A DNA stretch of 64,000 nucleotides, from positions 60,507-124,506 of the forward strand of contig JAVUPY010000073.1 of the NCBI GenBank assembly GCA_032252755.1, given 5' to 3'. The notes beneath the pieces are model-generated. The model was not told the DNA's origin. It saw only the letters and a list, made by a program, of their open reading frames with translations, and did no database searches. Both the position numbers and the translations under genes were made by a program. Each line of letters opens with the position of its first letter. Positions within the stretch are counted from its first letter, which is position 1. This DNA comes from Terriglobia bacterium (GTDB lineage Bacteria > Acidobacteriota > Terriglobia > Terriglobales > Acidobacteriaceae). Below, piece by piece: positions 35,781-45,343 of this stretch.

Positions 35781-37277
35781 ATGGCGATAATGCCCAAACA
35801 GGTCGTAGCGTTCCGAAGCCGATTCGCCCAGTATCCCGATCTGCCACCGTTCCACCCCTCTGAACGCTATCCGGAATACGCCTTTGGCGAGTTTGAGGCT
35901 TCGGCGAACCATGCCTATGCTGCCGTCCGCGAATGCTTTCGACTCGCTGGCCTCGACGCCACGCATTTCGGAACACCCGAATGGAATCCCCTCGGAGAGT
36001 TGATGCATCCCGGCGAGACGGTTGTTCTCAAGCCCAACATGGTGAAGGAAACCCATCCCCGTGATCCTAAGGGCTGGCAGTATGTCCTCACTCATGGCAG
36101 CGTGATCCGTGCGGCGGCGGACTACATCTGGAAAGCCATTGGCTCGCCAGGCAAGTTATATCTCGCTGATGCTCCGCAGACGGATTCGTCGTGGACTGGA
36201 TTGGTTCGCGTTCTGGGTCTCGAGTCTATTCAAGAGTTTTATCGCCGGCAGGGGTTCCTCTTCGAACTCGTTGATCTCCGTCGTGAGGAGTGGACCAGCA
36301 AAGACGATGTCATTGTCGAGCGAAGAAGGCTCCAGGGAGATCCCAATGGAACAGCCGTCCTTGATCTCAAGGACGCAAGTGAATTCGTTGGTCATAACGG
36401 CACCGGCCATTACTACGGAGCGGATTACGATTCCGGCGAGGTCAATCGGCACCACTCGGGCGGGCACCACGAATACATGATCGCGGGAACGGTCATCAAG
36501 GCTGATGTAGTATTCAGCTTGCCCAAACTCAAAACGCACAAGAAAGCCGGTATCACGGTAAGTCTTAAGAACCTGGTCGGAGTGAATGCAGATAAGAACT
36601 GGTTGCCCCATCACACCGAAGGCGACCCGAAGGATGGTGGGGATGAGCATCCTCACCCCGGCGGAAAGCACCGCCTGGAGCGTCGGACTGCATCACTTCT
36701 TCGCGCCATCGCAGTGCGTTTTCCGGGAATCGGTCCGTGGCTCTGGCAAAGGGCACGCCGGTTCGGTATACCGATATTCGGTGACAGTCAGAAGGTCATT
36801 CGGAGTGGCAACTGGTTCGGAAACGACACCATTTGGCGGATGTGCCTCGACCTGAACAAGTTGGTTTTGTATGGCATTGCTGACGGAAGACTGCGCGAAC
36901 CTCTGCCGGAAAACCGCAAGCGTCACTATGTTCTAGTGGACGGTATCATCGCCGGTGAAGGCAGAGGACCGCTGAATCCCGACCCTGTGCCTGCGGGCAC
37001 GATGCTCTTCGGCATCAATCCGGCGAGTGTCGACGCCGCTTGCGCGTGGCTGATGGGCTTTGACCCGGAAAAGATACCGATCGTCCGACGGGCATTCCAG
37101 GTTAAGCAATGCCCCCTGGTCGATCACGACTGGCGCGATGTTGAGTTGATCAGCAATGTCGAGGCGTGGAGCGGGCCATTGGTTGATGTACCTGACGACG
37201 CGACTTTCCATTTCGAACCGCACTTCGGGTGGAAAGGCCAAGTGGAGCGACAACCAGCCGAGGTTCTCGCGCGATGA
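35781..37277 (+). CDS. DUF362-domain protein
   Basis: 498 residues with the DUF362 core (VVLKPNMVKETHPRD, VVFSLPKLKTHKKAGITVSL, KNLVGVNADKNWLPHH). Many DUF362 proteins carry ferredoxin clusters; here only isolated cysteines are seen and no CxxCxxC, so it is a cluster-free member. The biochemical role is unknown. Its place between a glycosyltransferase and a CapK-like ligase, with a 4-base overlap to the latter, ties it to polymer modification. Confidence 0.82.
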   Translation: MAIMPKQVVAFRSRFAQYPDLPPFHPSERYPEYAFGEFEASANHAYAAVRECFRLAGLDATHFGTPEWNPLGELMHPGETVVLKPNMVKETHPRDPKGWQYVLTHGSVIRAAADYIWKAIGSPGKLYLADAPQTDSSWTGLVRVLGLESIQEFYRRQGFLFELVDLRREEWTSKDDVIVERRRLQGDPNGTAVLDLKDASEFVGHNGTGHYYGADYDSGEVNRHHSGGHHEYMIAGTVIKADVVFSLPKLKTHKKAGITVSLKNLVGVNADKNWLPHHTEGDPKDGGDEHPHPGGKHRLERRTASLLRAIAVRFPGIGPWLWQRARRFGIPIFGDSQKVIRSGNWFGNDTIWRMCLDLNKLVLYGIADGRLREPLPENRKRHYVLVDGIIAGEGRGPLNPDPVPAGTMLFGINPASVDAACAWLMGFDPEKIPIVRRAFQVKQCPLVDHDWRDVELISNVEAWSGPLVDVPDDATFHFEPHFGWKGQVERQPAEVLAR

Positions 37278-38659
37278 ATCTTGAGCGCCTCTACCTGCGC
37301 CTCCCGATTCCCCTTCAAAATCTCGGCTGTTCAATTGAGGGTTTGCGGATTCAGCGGAAGCGATACGGCTCCGGTTTTCGCCGCGCACTGGCCGAGGCCG
37401 AAACGCGCAGCTCGTTTTCTGACGAGCAGGTTCGCGAGTTTCGCGACCGCCGGTTACGTACATTCGTCGCACACTGCGCCAGTACCGTTCCGTATTATCG
37501 AAAGCTGTTCCGTGAGCTTGGCCTTCGCCCGCAAGACATCCGGGGTCTCGATGATCTGAAGATTCTCCCGGTGCTGAATAAGTCAACGGTCCAGGAACAA
37601 GGTTCCGATTTTGTCTCTGATCTTGCGAAGAATTATTCGTGCGAGATGGTCCACACCAGTGGAACCACCGGCGGCGGGTTGCACTTTCTCGCCACACAGG
37701 AAGCCGTCCAGGAGCAGTGGGCGGTCTGGTGGCGGTACCGCCGATGGCACGGAATTCAGCCCGGGATCTGGTGTGCATATTTCGGCGGGCGTTCACTGGT
37801 GCCGGCCGAGCAGTCCGGTCCACCATTCTGGCGGACGAATTTCGCCGGACACCAGTTGTTCTTCAGTGCCTACCACCTCACGCCGGGGAATCTGAAACTC
37901 TACGCAGAAAAGCTACGCTCAGGGCGTCTGCCATGGTTGCACGGGTACCCGTCATTGCTGGCAATGGTGGCGGCATTTATCGCCGATACTGGCTTTGATC
38001 TTGGGTATCAGCCCACCTGGGTCACGATTGGAGCGGAGAATCTGCTGCCACAACAGGCTGAGACCATGCATCGAGCGTTTGGCGTGCGCCCGATCCAGCA
38101 CTACGGTATGGCCGAGGCCGTTGCAAATATATCCGAATGCCCTCGCGGCAACCTGCATCTAGACGACGATTTTGCGTGCGTGGAGTTCCTCGGCGATCAC
38201 AGAGAGCGCAAAGTGATTGGAACCAATCTCAGCAACTACGCCACCCCGCTGCTTCGCTATGATTCACAAGACATGGCGACCTTGAGCGACCGAAGCTGCG
38301 ATTGTGGGTTGCCCGGTCGTATTGTCGACTCCATCGATGGGCGCCAGGAAGATTATGTTGTGCTGAAGAACGGGGCGCGAATCGGAAGGTTAGATCACAT
38401 ATTTAAGGATATGGTTCGCATCCGCGAGGCGCAAATCGTGCAGCAGGAACCAGGCAGGATTACGTTGCGAGTAGTACGTGGAACCGATTATGGTGAAGCC
38501 GACGAAAAGCAACTGCGCCGCGAATTCGCCCAGCGCCTCGGGACTGACATGCACATCGACTTAGAGTACGTTGACCGATTAGCGCGAACCCGGTCCGGTA
38601 AATTGCGTTTCGTAATCTCCGAAATGCGAGAAAATCAATTGCAGAACGCCATACGTTAA
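37274..38659 (+). CDS. CapK/PaaK-like AMP-binding adenylate-forming enzyme
   Basis: About 461 residues. ATG 37274 overlaps the DUF362 stop (ATGA). The phosphate-binding loop VHTSGTTGGG, the HYGMAEAVANISEC adenylation motif and the C-terminal small domain are of the phenylacetate-CoA ligase/CapK type. A Cys cluster (DRSCDCGLPGR) precedes the hinge. CapK-like proteins occur in many capsule loci, probably activating an acid for attachment to sugars; the substrate is not known. Confidence 0.85.
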   Translation: MNLERLYLRLPIPLQNLGCSIEGLRIQRKRYGSGFRRALAEAETRSSFSDEQVREFRDRRLRTFVAHCASTVPYYRKLFRELGLRPQDIRGLDDLKILPVLNKSTVQEQGSDFVSDLAKNYSCEMVHTSGTTGGGLHFLATQEAVQEQWAVWWRYRRWHGIQPGIWCAYFGGRSLVPAEQSGPPFWRTNFAGHQLFFSAYHLTPGNLKLYAEKLRSGRLPWLHGYPSLLAMVAAFIADTGFDLGYQPTWVTIGAENLLPQQAETMHRAFGVRPIQHYGMAEAVANISECPRGNLHLDDDFACVEFLGDHRERKVIGTNLSNYATPLLRYDSQDMATLSDRSCDCGLPGRIVDSIDGRQEDYVVLKNGARIGRLDHIFKDMVRIREAQIVQQEPGRITLRVVRGTDYGEADEKQLRREFAQRLGTDMHIDLEYVDRLARTRSGKLRFVISEMRENQLQNAIR

Positions 38660-38680
38660 AGAGGAACCGTCCTGAAGCAG

Positions 38681-40858
38681 ATGTTCCAATCCGTCCGCTC
38701 CGGTGCAAGCACCGTCGAGGAAGTTCCCGCCCCGGCCCTTACACCCGGACATGTGCTCGTCCGAAATGCGGCGTCGCTCGTCTCAGCCGGCACCGAGCGA
38801 ATGGTAATCGAGTTCGCCGAGAAGAACATGCTGCAAAAGGCAAAGGCGCGTCCCGATCTCGTCCGGCAAGTCATGGACAAGGCGCGACGGGAAGGTGTGC
38901 TGAACGCGCTCGATGCTGTAAGTAGCCGTCTCGATCAGCCTCTCAGCCTGGGTTACAGCAGCGCCGGAACTGTCATCGCTGTGGGTGAAGGTATCACCGA
39001 CATCGCGGTCGGCGATCGTGTCGCGTGCTCCGGCATGAACTACGCGAGCCACGCCGAAATCATTTCCGTGCCGCGAATGCTGGTGACACCGCTTCCGTCG
39101 ACGAAGTTCAGCTTTGAAGATGCAGCCTTCACGACCGTCGGCGCCATCGCTCTCCACGGGATTCGGCTGGCCGAGGTGAAACTCGGCGAAACCGTCGCCG
39201 TGATCGGCCTTGGCCTGATTGGTCAACTCACGGTGCAGATGCTGAAGGCTGCCGGATGCATCGTGCTCGGAATGGATCTCGACACCGAGCGCTGTCACCT
39301 CGCCGAACAGAACGGGTGTGACGATACCGCGAACAAGGCGGAGGGATTCAAATCGCTCGTTGCCTCTCGTACGAAAGATCGAGGGGCCGATGCTGTCATC
39401 ATCACCGCTGCATCTACGAGCAGCGAACCGGTTGAAGTGGCCGGAACCATCGCGCGATCCAGGGCGGTCGTCGTCGCTGTTGGCGCGGTCGGGACAGAGC
39501 TTCCGCGGAAATCTTATTACGAGAAGGAACTCGATTTCCGCATCTCGCGCTCCTACGGCCCGGGACGGTACGATCCCGAGTATGAAGAAAAGGGGCACGA
39601 TTATCCGGTGTCGTACGTGCGCTGGACCGAGTCGCGCAACATGGAAGCGTTCCTGCAACTTGTTGCCGATTCGAGGATCACCCTGTCCTCGCTCATCACT
39701 CATCGATTCGAGATCGAGCAGGCCGCGCAAGCATACGACCTGATTACTGGAAAGAAGAATGAGCGTTTCATGGGCGTGCTCATTCGTTATCGCGAAAACG
39801 TTGATGAGCGGCGACGAATAGACCTGATTCCGGAATCCACGAGCAGCAAGAAGGAAGCGATTCGAATAGGTGTTCTCGGCGCGGGACTTTTTGGCGGTCA
39901 AGTGTTGTTGCCGGCGATGCAGAAAGCCGGAGGAATTGAGTTTGTCGGGGTGTGCACCGCCACTGGTGCTACCGGACGGCATGCTGCGACTCGCTTTGGA
40001 TTCCGCTATTGCACTACCGATCAAAACGAAATTCTTCGTGACTCGTCTATCAATACGGTTCTGGTTGCGACGCGCCATCACCTGCACGCACAGCAGGTTG
40101 TCGCGGCTCTGAATGCGGGCAAGCACGTCTTCTGCGAAAAACCGTTGTGTCTTACAAGAGAGGAACTAGCCGAGGTTGTGCAAGCAAACTCAGCGGCTCG
40201 GGAAGAACTGCTGATGCTCGGCTATAACCGGCGGTTCGCCCCAATGGCGGTCGCCATGAAGCAATTTTTTTCCGCCGTGCACGGACCAATCGCGGCCAAT
40301 TACCGCGTCAACGCGGGAGCGATTCCCGCGAATCACTGGGTACACGACCCCTCGCAGGGCGGCGGACGCATTCTCGGTGAGGTTTGCCATTTCATGGATT
40401 TCCTGATCTTCCTGACTGGCTCATTGCCGCGAACTCTTTTTGCCGCTGCATTACCCTCGCCCGGGAATCCATCAGACAGCGTGGTCGTGAACCTCACATT
40501 TGAAAATGGCTCGATTGGATCCATTTCCTACATCGCCGAAGGTGATAAGGCATTCGGGAAAGAACGTGTCGAAGCTTTCGGCGGCGGTCGCGTCGCTGTA
40601 CTCGACGATTTCCGTACGCTTGAGCTCGTGAAGGACGGACGAAGAACTACAAAAAAATCGACGCTGCGGCAGGATAAGGGACACATCGCGGAATGGCAGG
40701 CGTTCAGTAGGTCTATCCGTCAAGGCGGCGCGTCGCCAATTCCGTTTCGAGAGATTGTCGCGGGAACGGAGGCCACGCTCGCCATCACTGAAAGCCTCCG
40801 CACCGGAAAGCCAGTCGCACTCGACTTCCATGCCTTTGCCGCTGCGCCCCGACAATGA
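38681..40858 (+). CDS. Bi-domain oxidoreductase: zinc-type alcohol dehydrogenase fused to Gfo/Idh/MocA
   Basis: 725 residues. The N-terminal half (1-365) is an MDR/alcohol-dehydrogenase-like domain with the Rossmann motif VAVIGLGLIGQLTVQMLKAA. The C-terminal half (about 390-725) is a Gfo/Idh/MocA oxidoreductase (IGVLGAGLFGGQVLLPAM; GKHVFCEKPLCLTREEL, the EKP motif). The fusion recurs in exopolysaccharide loci and is presumed to carry out a redox conversion of a sugar or sugar acid with channelling between the two sites. The natural substrate is undetermined. Overlaps the next glycosyltransferase by 4 bases. Confidence 0.9.
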   Translation: MFQSVRSGASTVEEVPAPALTPGHVLVRNAASLVSAGTERMVIEFAEKNMLQKAKARPDLVRQVMDKARREGVLNALDAVSSRLDQPLSLGYSSAGTVIAVGEGITDIAVGDRVACSGMNYASHAEIISVPRMLVTPLPSTKFSFEDAAFTTVGAIALHGIRLAEVKLGETVAVIGLGLIGQLTVQMLKAAGCIVLGMDLDTERCHLAEQNGCDDTANKAEGFKSLVASRTKDRGADAVIITAASTSSEPVEVAGTIARSRAVVVAVGAVGTELPRKSYYEKELDFRISRSYGPGRYDPEYEEKGHDYPVSYVRWTESRNMEAFLQLVADSRITLSSLITHRFEIEQAAQAYDLITGKKNERFMGVLIRYRENVDERRRIDLIPESTSSKKEAIRIGVLGAGLFGGQVLLPAMQKAGGIEFVGVCTATGATGRHAATRFGFRYCTTDQNEILRDSSINTVLVATRHHLHAQQVVAALNAGKHVFCEKPLCLTREELAEVVQANSAAREELLMLGYNRRFAPMAVAMKQFFSAVHGPIAANYRVNAGAIPANHWVHDPSQGGGRILGEVCHFMDFLIFLTGSLPRTLFAAALPSPGNPSDSVVVNLTFENGSIGSISYIAEGDKAFGKERVEAFGGGRVAVLDDFRTLELVKDGRRTTKKSTLRQDKGHIAEWQAFSRSIRQGGASPIPFREIVAGTEATLAITESLRTGKPVALDFHAFAAAPRQ

Positions 40859-42090
40859 CGAGCACAGGCATACGCGTCCTCGTACTCACTTCGTTGTTTC
40901 CGTCGCATCCTGGCGATAAGCAGGGAAAATTCGTGCTCGACCAGGTACGCGAACTGGCGGCACAAGGCTGCGATGTCACTGTGATGGTCGCTCGTCCGTG
41001 GCTGCCCGGCTTTCTGAACTCCATCGCAGGAACCAGCAAGCGCCCGGTTGATCCGAGCGTTTACGCTGCAGAACGTTTTCAGGTTGCAAACGCCAGATTC
41101 TTCAGTCTGCCCCGGTACGTGTTGGGAACTCACGCCGCTCATTTCATTACGCAGCTTGTGAACGACGTTCGAACGATCCATGAGCAATCGAGAATAGACG
41201 TCATCCACGCGCACGGAATTCCACTCGGGTATGTCGCTGTGGCCGCCGCTGAGGAACTGGGGATTCCATCCCTTCTCACGATTCATGGCATCGAAACCGC
41301 GCCGCGATTCGATGACAGCCAAGCCAAGCGCGACCAGATTGGGCGGATGCTGGAAGAGACCGACAAGGTCGTGCTCGTAGGCTCACCGCTCTTGGAGTAC
41401 ATCCGCCGATACACAACCAGATCGGATCATTGCGTGGTCATTAACAACGGGTTTGTTGCATATCAAGAGCTCGTACCGTCGACTCGAATTCCCCGGATGC
41501 GCCCTGCCCGTGTCATAGCCGTTTCCAACTATGAGCCGAGTAAGGGTTTCGAGTTGCTGATTGAAGCAATTGCTTCGCTCGAATCGGATATTCGTGAACA
41601 GATCGAGACTGTTCTCGTCGGCGGTGGCTCGGAATTCGCGCAACTGCTATCTAGGGTCGGCGAACTCGGACTAACCTCGCATCTTCATTACCTCGGACCT
41701 CTCGCGCATGAATCGGTAATGTCCGAGCTGTTGGCGGCCGACATCTTCTGTCTCCCGAGTTGGCGCGAAGCCTTTGGCATCATGTATGCCGAAGCGATGT
41801 CGTTGGGAAAGTTCACTGTCGGCTGTGACGGTCAGGGGCCGTCGGATTTTATTCGCCACCTGGAGACCGGGTACCTGGTCGCGCCGCGAACTGCGACCGC
41901 AGTTGCCGAAGCCTTGCGCTGGGCAGTGCGGCATCTGGATGAGCGGAACAAAATCGCCGACGCCGGACGTTCATTTGTCTGTGGGCATTTGACTTGGCGT
42001 CACAACGCATCCAGAATCTTAGAAATCTATCGCGAGTTACTCACGACAAAGACGGAGGCGCGCAAATCAGGGGTCGCTTCCTACTCGTAG
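40855..42090 (+). CDS. Family 4 glycosyltransferase
   Basis: 411 residues, GT-B fold. N-terminal LVLTSLFPSHPGDKQGKFV is the typical acceptor-side loop; the donor side has VIAVSNYEPSKGFELLIEAI and SWREAFGIMYAEAMSLG (E-x7-E). Coupled to the bi-domain oxidoreductase gene upstream (ATGA overlap) and 4 bases from the C5-epimerase gene downstream. Confidence 0.9.
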   Translation: MTSTGIRVLVLTSLFPSHPGDKQGKFVLDQVRELAAQGCDVTVMVARPWLPGFLNSIAGTSKRPVDPSVYAAERFQVANARFFSLPRYVLGTHAAHFITQLVNDVRTIHEQSRIDVIHAHGIPLGYVAVAAAEELGIPSLLTIHGIETAPRFDDSQAKRDQIGRMLEETDKVVLVGSPLLEYIRRYTTRSDHCVVINNGFVAYQELVPSTRIPRMRPARVIAVSNYEPSKGFELLIEAIASLESDIREQIETVLVGGGSEFAQLLSRVGELGLTSHLHYLGPLAHESVMSELLAADIFCLPSWREAFGIMYAEAMSLGKFTVGCDGQGPSDFIRHLETGYLVAPRTATAVAEALRWAVRHLDERNKIADAGRSFVCGHLTWRHNASRILEIYRELLTTKTEARKSGVASYS

Positions 42091-42094
42091 TCTC

Positions 42095-43075
42095 ATGAGC
42101 ATTTTGCAGAAACGGCTGAACTATTACCGGCGAATCTTCGGCGCATACCTCACGCCAGCGCAGAGCCAGTTGACTTTCTGGCACGAACGCCCCGCCATCA
42201 ACAACTTCGATCCCTCGCGCCTGGGTCCCTATTACATGGTGTTCGAGCAGAAGGCGGACTACGCCGGAACTTTTGATCGCGTCGGCATCCCCATGCTCGA
42301 CTACTTGGGGGCAATTGGTCCACAGTACAACCCGATTGCGATTGCGCAATATGGACTGGGCAACTTCAACTTGTACTTGAAGTCGGGCGAGCCCCGCCGT
42401 CGCGAGCGCTTCCTCAGGGCTGCCGATTGGCTCGGCGCCAACCTCGAGACGAACCCCGGGGGTTTCTGGGTCTGGAACCATCATTTCGATTTCGAGTACC
42501 GGACGCCTCTGCGCGCGCCCTGGTACTCCGGTCTTGCGCAGGGACAGGGAATTTCTCTGCTGGTTCGTGCACACGCCGAGACTGGCAATATGGCATATCT
42601 CGAGGCTGCGAACCGCGCGTTCGAATCCATGACTGCCGATGTCGCAGAAAGTGGAGTCATTTTTACCGATGCTGAAGGGCACAGGTGGATCGAGGAATAC
42701 ATCGTCTCGCCGCCGACACACATTCTGAACGGCTTCATGTGGGCGAGTTGGGGAGTGTACGACCTCGTAGTCGCTACAAACGATGAGCGAGCGCGGAAGT
42801 TGTGGGAAGCTTCGCTGGCGACATTGAGGGCGAACCTCGCTCGTTACGATACCGGTTACTGGTCGCTCTATGAACAATCCGGCACTCGCATGAAAATGAT
42901 GGCCAGCCCGTTCTACCACCGGTTGCACATCGTTCAATTGCGCGTCATGGCGAAGCTCAGCGGCGACTCATTTTTCGAAGAATTTGCCGAGCGCTGGGAG
43001 CGTTATCAGGAGAGCAGGGTAAAGCGCAGTCGCGCACTGGTGTACAAGAGCGTGTTCAAGCTTTGCTACTACTGA
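42095..43075 (+). CDS. D-glucuronyl C5-epimerase family protein
   Basis: 326 residues matching the C-terminal catalytic domain of heparan-type glucuronyl C5-epimerases, which invert GlcA to L-iduronic acid within a polymer. Conserved features are the helical (alpha/alpha) core PWYSGLAQGQGISLLVRAH, HRWIEEYIVSPP and THILNGFMWASWGVYDL, with a terminal SPFYHRLHI. No signal peptide is visible, so either it acts on lipid-linked intermediates inside the cell or it leaves by an unseen route. Implies a uronic-acid-containing, glycosaminoglycan-like polymer. Confidence 0.85.
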   Translation: MSILQKRLNYYRRIFGAYLTPAQSQLTFWHERPAINNFDPSRLGPYYMVFEQKADYAGTFDRVGIPMLDYLGAIGPQYNPIAIAQYGLGNFNLYLKSGEPRRRERFLRAADWLGANLETNPGGFWVWNHHFDFEYRTPLRAPWYSGLAQGQGISLLVRAHAETGNMAYLEAANRAFESMTADVAESGVIFTDAEGHRWIEEYIVSPPTHILNGFMWASWGVYDLVVATNDERARKLWEASLATLRANLARYDTGYWSLYEQSGTRMKMMASPFYHRLHIVQLRVMAKLSGDSFFEEFAERWERYQESRVKRSRALVYKSVFKLCYY

Positions 43076-43076
43076 G

Positions 43077-44375
43077 ATGAAGATTCTTTACGTGTCCCAG
43101 CATTACCCGCCCGAGATGGGCGCCCTCGCCGGCCGCGCCGCCGAACTCAGCCGGCACTGGGCAATGCTTGGACATAAGGCTTCGGTGCTCACCGCGTTTC
43201 CCAATCACCCAACCGGCGTGGTTATCCCCGAGTACCGCGACAAGTTCAAGCGTCTCTTTTATCGCGAGCAGGTGGATGGTGTGGATGTCGTCCGCACCTG
43301 GCTGCTGCCTTATCCAAATCGCCGACCAATCGAGCGCGTTCTGAATTACGGCTCGTTCTGCGTGTCGGCGACCATGCGCGGAGCTTTCCTGGAGCGCCCC
43401 GATGTCGTCATCGGAACTTCGCCTCCGCTGCCGATTGCGATTGCTGGTTACAACGTCGCGCGCCTGAAGCGAGTGCCATTCATCTTCGAGGTGCGCGATC
43501 TCTGGCCAGAATCGCTGGAAGGTGTCGGACTCGGCGCGGAACATTCGCGCATATATAAGGTAGTAGCTTCGATCGTTCGCTTCCTCTACAAGCACAGCGA
43601 TCACATAGTAGTTGTTACGCCCGCCTTTAAGGATTACTTGAACTCCGTCTGGGGTGTTCCAGTGGAGAAGATGTCGATCGTCCTCAACGGCGTAGAGACC
43701 GATCGCTTCTCGCCCGCGCAGGGTTCTTCCGAAATCCTGCGCAAGTTCGGGGTTACTGAAGGCAAGTTCGTAGTCTCCTACATCGGGACCATAGGAATGG
43801 CTCATGGACTTGAGACTCTTCTTGAGGTCGCGCAGTTACTGCAGTCGACCTCTCCAAAGCTACTGCTTCTACTTGTAGGCGAGGGCGGCAATCGTGAAGA
43901 GTTGGTTCGGCGTGCGCGAGAGCGGCAACTGACGAACATCATCTTCACCGGACAGCAGCCACGTGAAAACATCCCCGCCATCATCAACAGCTCCGATGTT
44001 TGCCTGGCATTGCTCAAGAACCAGGAAGTGTTCAAGACGGTCATTCCAACCAAAATGCTGGAATTCATGTCGTGCGGGCGTCCGGTTGTGCTGGCTGTTG
44101 GCGGACAAGCAGAGAGGATTGTTCGCGACGCGGAAGCTGGGATCTCGGTCGAAGCCGAGAATCCGGAGGCGATCGCTCAGGCAATCCGCGAGATGTACGC
44201 GAATCCGGAACTGCGGGCGCGCTGCGGGCGGAATGGACGGGCGTACATTCTCACCAAGATGTCGCGTGAGCAAACCGCACGACAGTATCTCGATGTACTT
44301 GCGAACCTCACTGGTAAGAGTGCGGTTGCCCGACCGCTCGCAGCGAATCCGGCGCGCTCCGGCGAGGCTCTCTGA
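43077..44375 (+). CDS. Family 4 glycosyltransferase (WbuB-like)
   Basis: 432 residues. KILYVSQHYPPEMGALAGRA and FIFEVRDLWPESLEGVG are typical of WbuB-type transferases, which add amino sugars such as L-FucNAc. The C-terminal half has VVSYIGTIGMAHGLETLLEV and a modified E-x7-E region (NQEVFKTVIPTKMLEFMSCG). The stop overlaps the next start by one base (TGATG). Confidence 0.9.
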   Translation: MKILYVSQHYPPEMGALAGRAAELSRHWAMLGHKASVLTAFPNHPTGVVIPEYRDKFKRLFYREQVDGVDVVRTWLLPYPNRRPIERVLNYGSFCVSATMRGAFLERPDVVIGTSPPLPIAIAGYNVARLKRVPFIFEVRDLWPESLEGVGLGAEHSRIYKVVASIVRFLYKHSDHIVVVTPAFKDYLNSVWGVPVEKMSIVLNGVETDRFSPAQGSSEILRKFGVTEGKFVVSYIGTIGMAHGLETLLEVAQLLQSTSPKLLLLLVGEGGNREELVRRARERQLTNIIFTGQQPRENIPAIINSSDVCLALLKNQEVFKTVIPTKMLEFMSCGRPVVLAVGGQAERIVRDAEAGISVEAENPEAIAQAIREMYANPELRARCGRNGRAYILTKMSREQTARQYLDVLANLTGKSAVARPLAANPARSGEAL

Positions 44376-45343
44376 TGGCGGTCGTTGCAGTCACCGGCGG
44401 AACAGGTTTCATCGGACGACACGTCGTTCCACTGCTGCTTGATCGGGGACACTCCGTCCGAGCGCTGGTGCGCAATGGCAACGAACGGACGCTTCCATCC
44501 CGCGTCTGCGCTGCTCCCGGCGAGGTCACCGATTCCGCCGCCGTCGAGCGGGCGCTTCGCGGCTCGGAGATTGCGATCCATCTCGCCGGAGTCGCGCACA
44601 CGACACTTACGAGCAAAGAGGAACATACGCGCGCGCGAGCCGTGAATGCTGGCGGAACGCGCAACGTGCTGGAAGCGGCTGCTCGCCTCGGGGTTCGTCG
44701 CGTCGTGCTCGCTTCGAGCGCACACGTTTACGACGGCCAGCGAGGCTGCGGCGTCCGAGAGGATGCGCCGCAAGCGCCCGAGAACCTCTACGCGGAAACC
44801 AAGATCGAGGTCGAGAATCTTGCCCATGAATTCGCCGGTCGAGGACTTGAGGTCCTCATTGGTCGTCCATGTCTCACCTACGGGGCGAACGTCCGGTTCA
44901 ACCTGCTCAGCCTGATGAAGGCGATTGATCGCGGCATTTACTTCCATGCTGGATCTCGCAAAGTGGAGCGCAGCTTCGCGTCGGTTCGTTCCGCAGCTGC
45001 GGCGTTCGTCTACTTGGCCGAGAAAGGGATTCCGGGTGAAGCCTATAACATCGCGGATCGTGCGCCGATGCTACTTGAGGACTTCACCAACGACTTGGCT
45101 GATCGGATGAAACGTCCTCGCCCAAAGCACATTCCGTTCGCTGTTCTTTGGACCGGCGCAGTTGCGTTCAGCGCTGCCGCCAAGCTCGGGATTAACGGAC
45201 CTCTCAACCTTGAATCCCTGCGCAAACTTACCAACTCGTTTTCTCTGAATACGGATAAACTGGCGACTGCAGGATTCGTCTGGCCCGACAACGGTGATCA
45301 AGCGCGAGAGGAGATGGTGAAAGCGTACCTGGCAAGCAAATGA
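44375..45343 (+). CDS. NAD-dependent epimerase/dehydratase (WcaG/GalE-like SDR)
   Basis: 322 residues. Rossmann motif VTGGTGFIGRH, Ser in LASSAHVYDG and catalytic YAETK. It is shorter in the sugar-binding part than classical GalE and resembles the 4-keto-reductases that partner CapD/WbpM-type dehydratases and PglC-like transferases. It may therefore reduce the 4-keto sugar before priming. Overlaps the phosphoglycosyl transferase gene by 4 bases, a pairing often seen for WbpV/WbpL-like steps. Confidence 0.87.
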   Translation: MAVVAVTGGTGFIGRHVVPLLLDRGHSVRALVRNGNERTLPSRVCAAPGEVTDSAAVERALRGSEIAIHLAGVAHTTLTSKEEHTRARAVNAGGTRNVLEAAARLGVRRVVLASSAHVYDGQRGCGVREDAPQAPENLYAETKIEVENLAHEFAGRGLEVLIGRPCLTYGANVRFNLLSLMKAIDRGIYFHAGSRKVERSFASVRSAAAAFVYLAEKGIPGEAYNIADRAPMLLEDFTNDLADRMKRPRPKHIPFAVLWTGAVAFSAAAKLGINGPLNLESLRKLTNSFSLNTDKLATAGFVWPDNGDQAREEMVKAYLASK

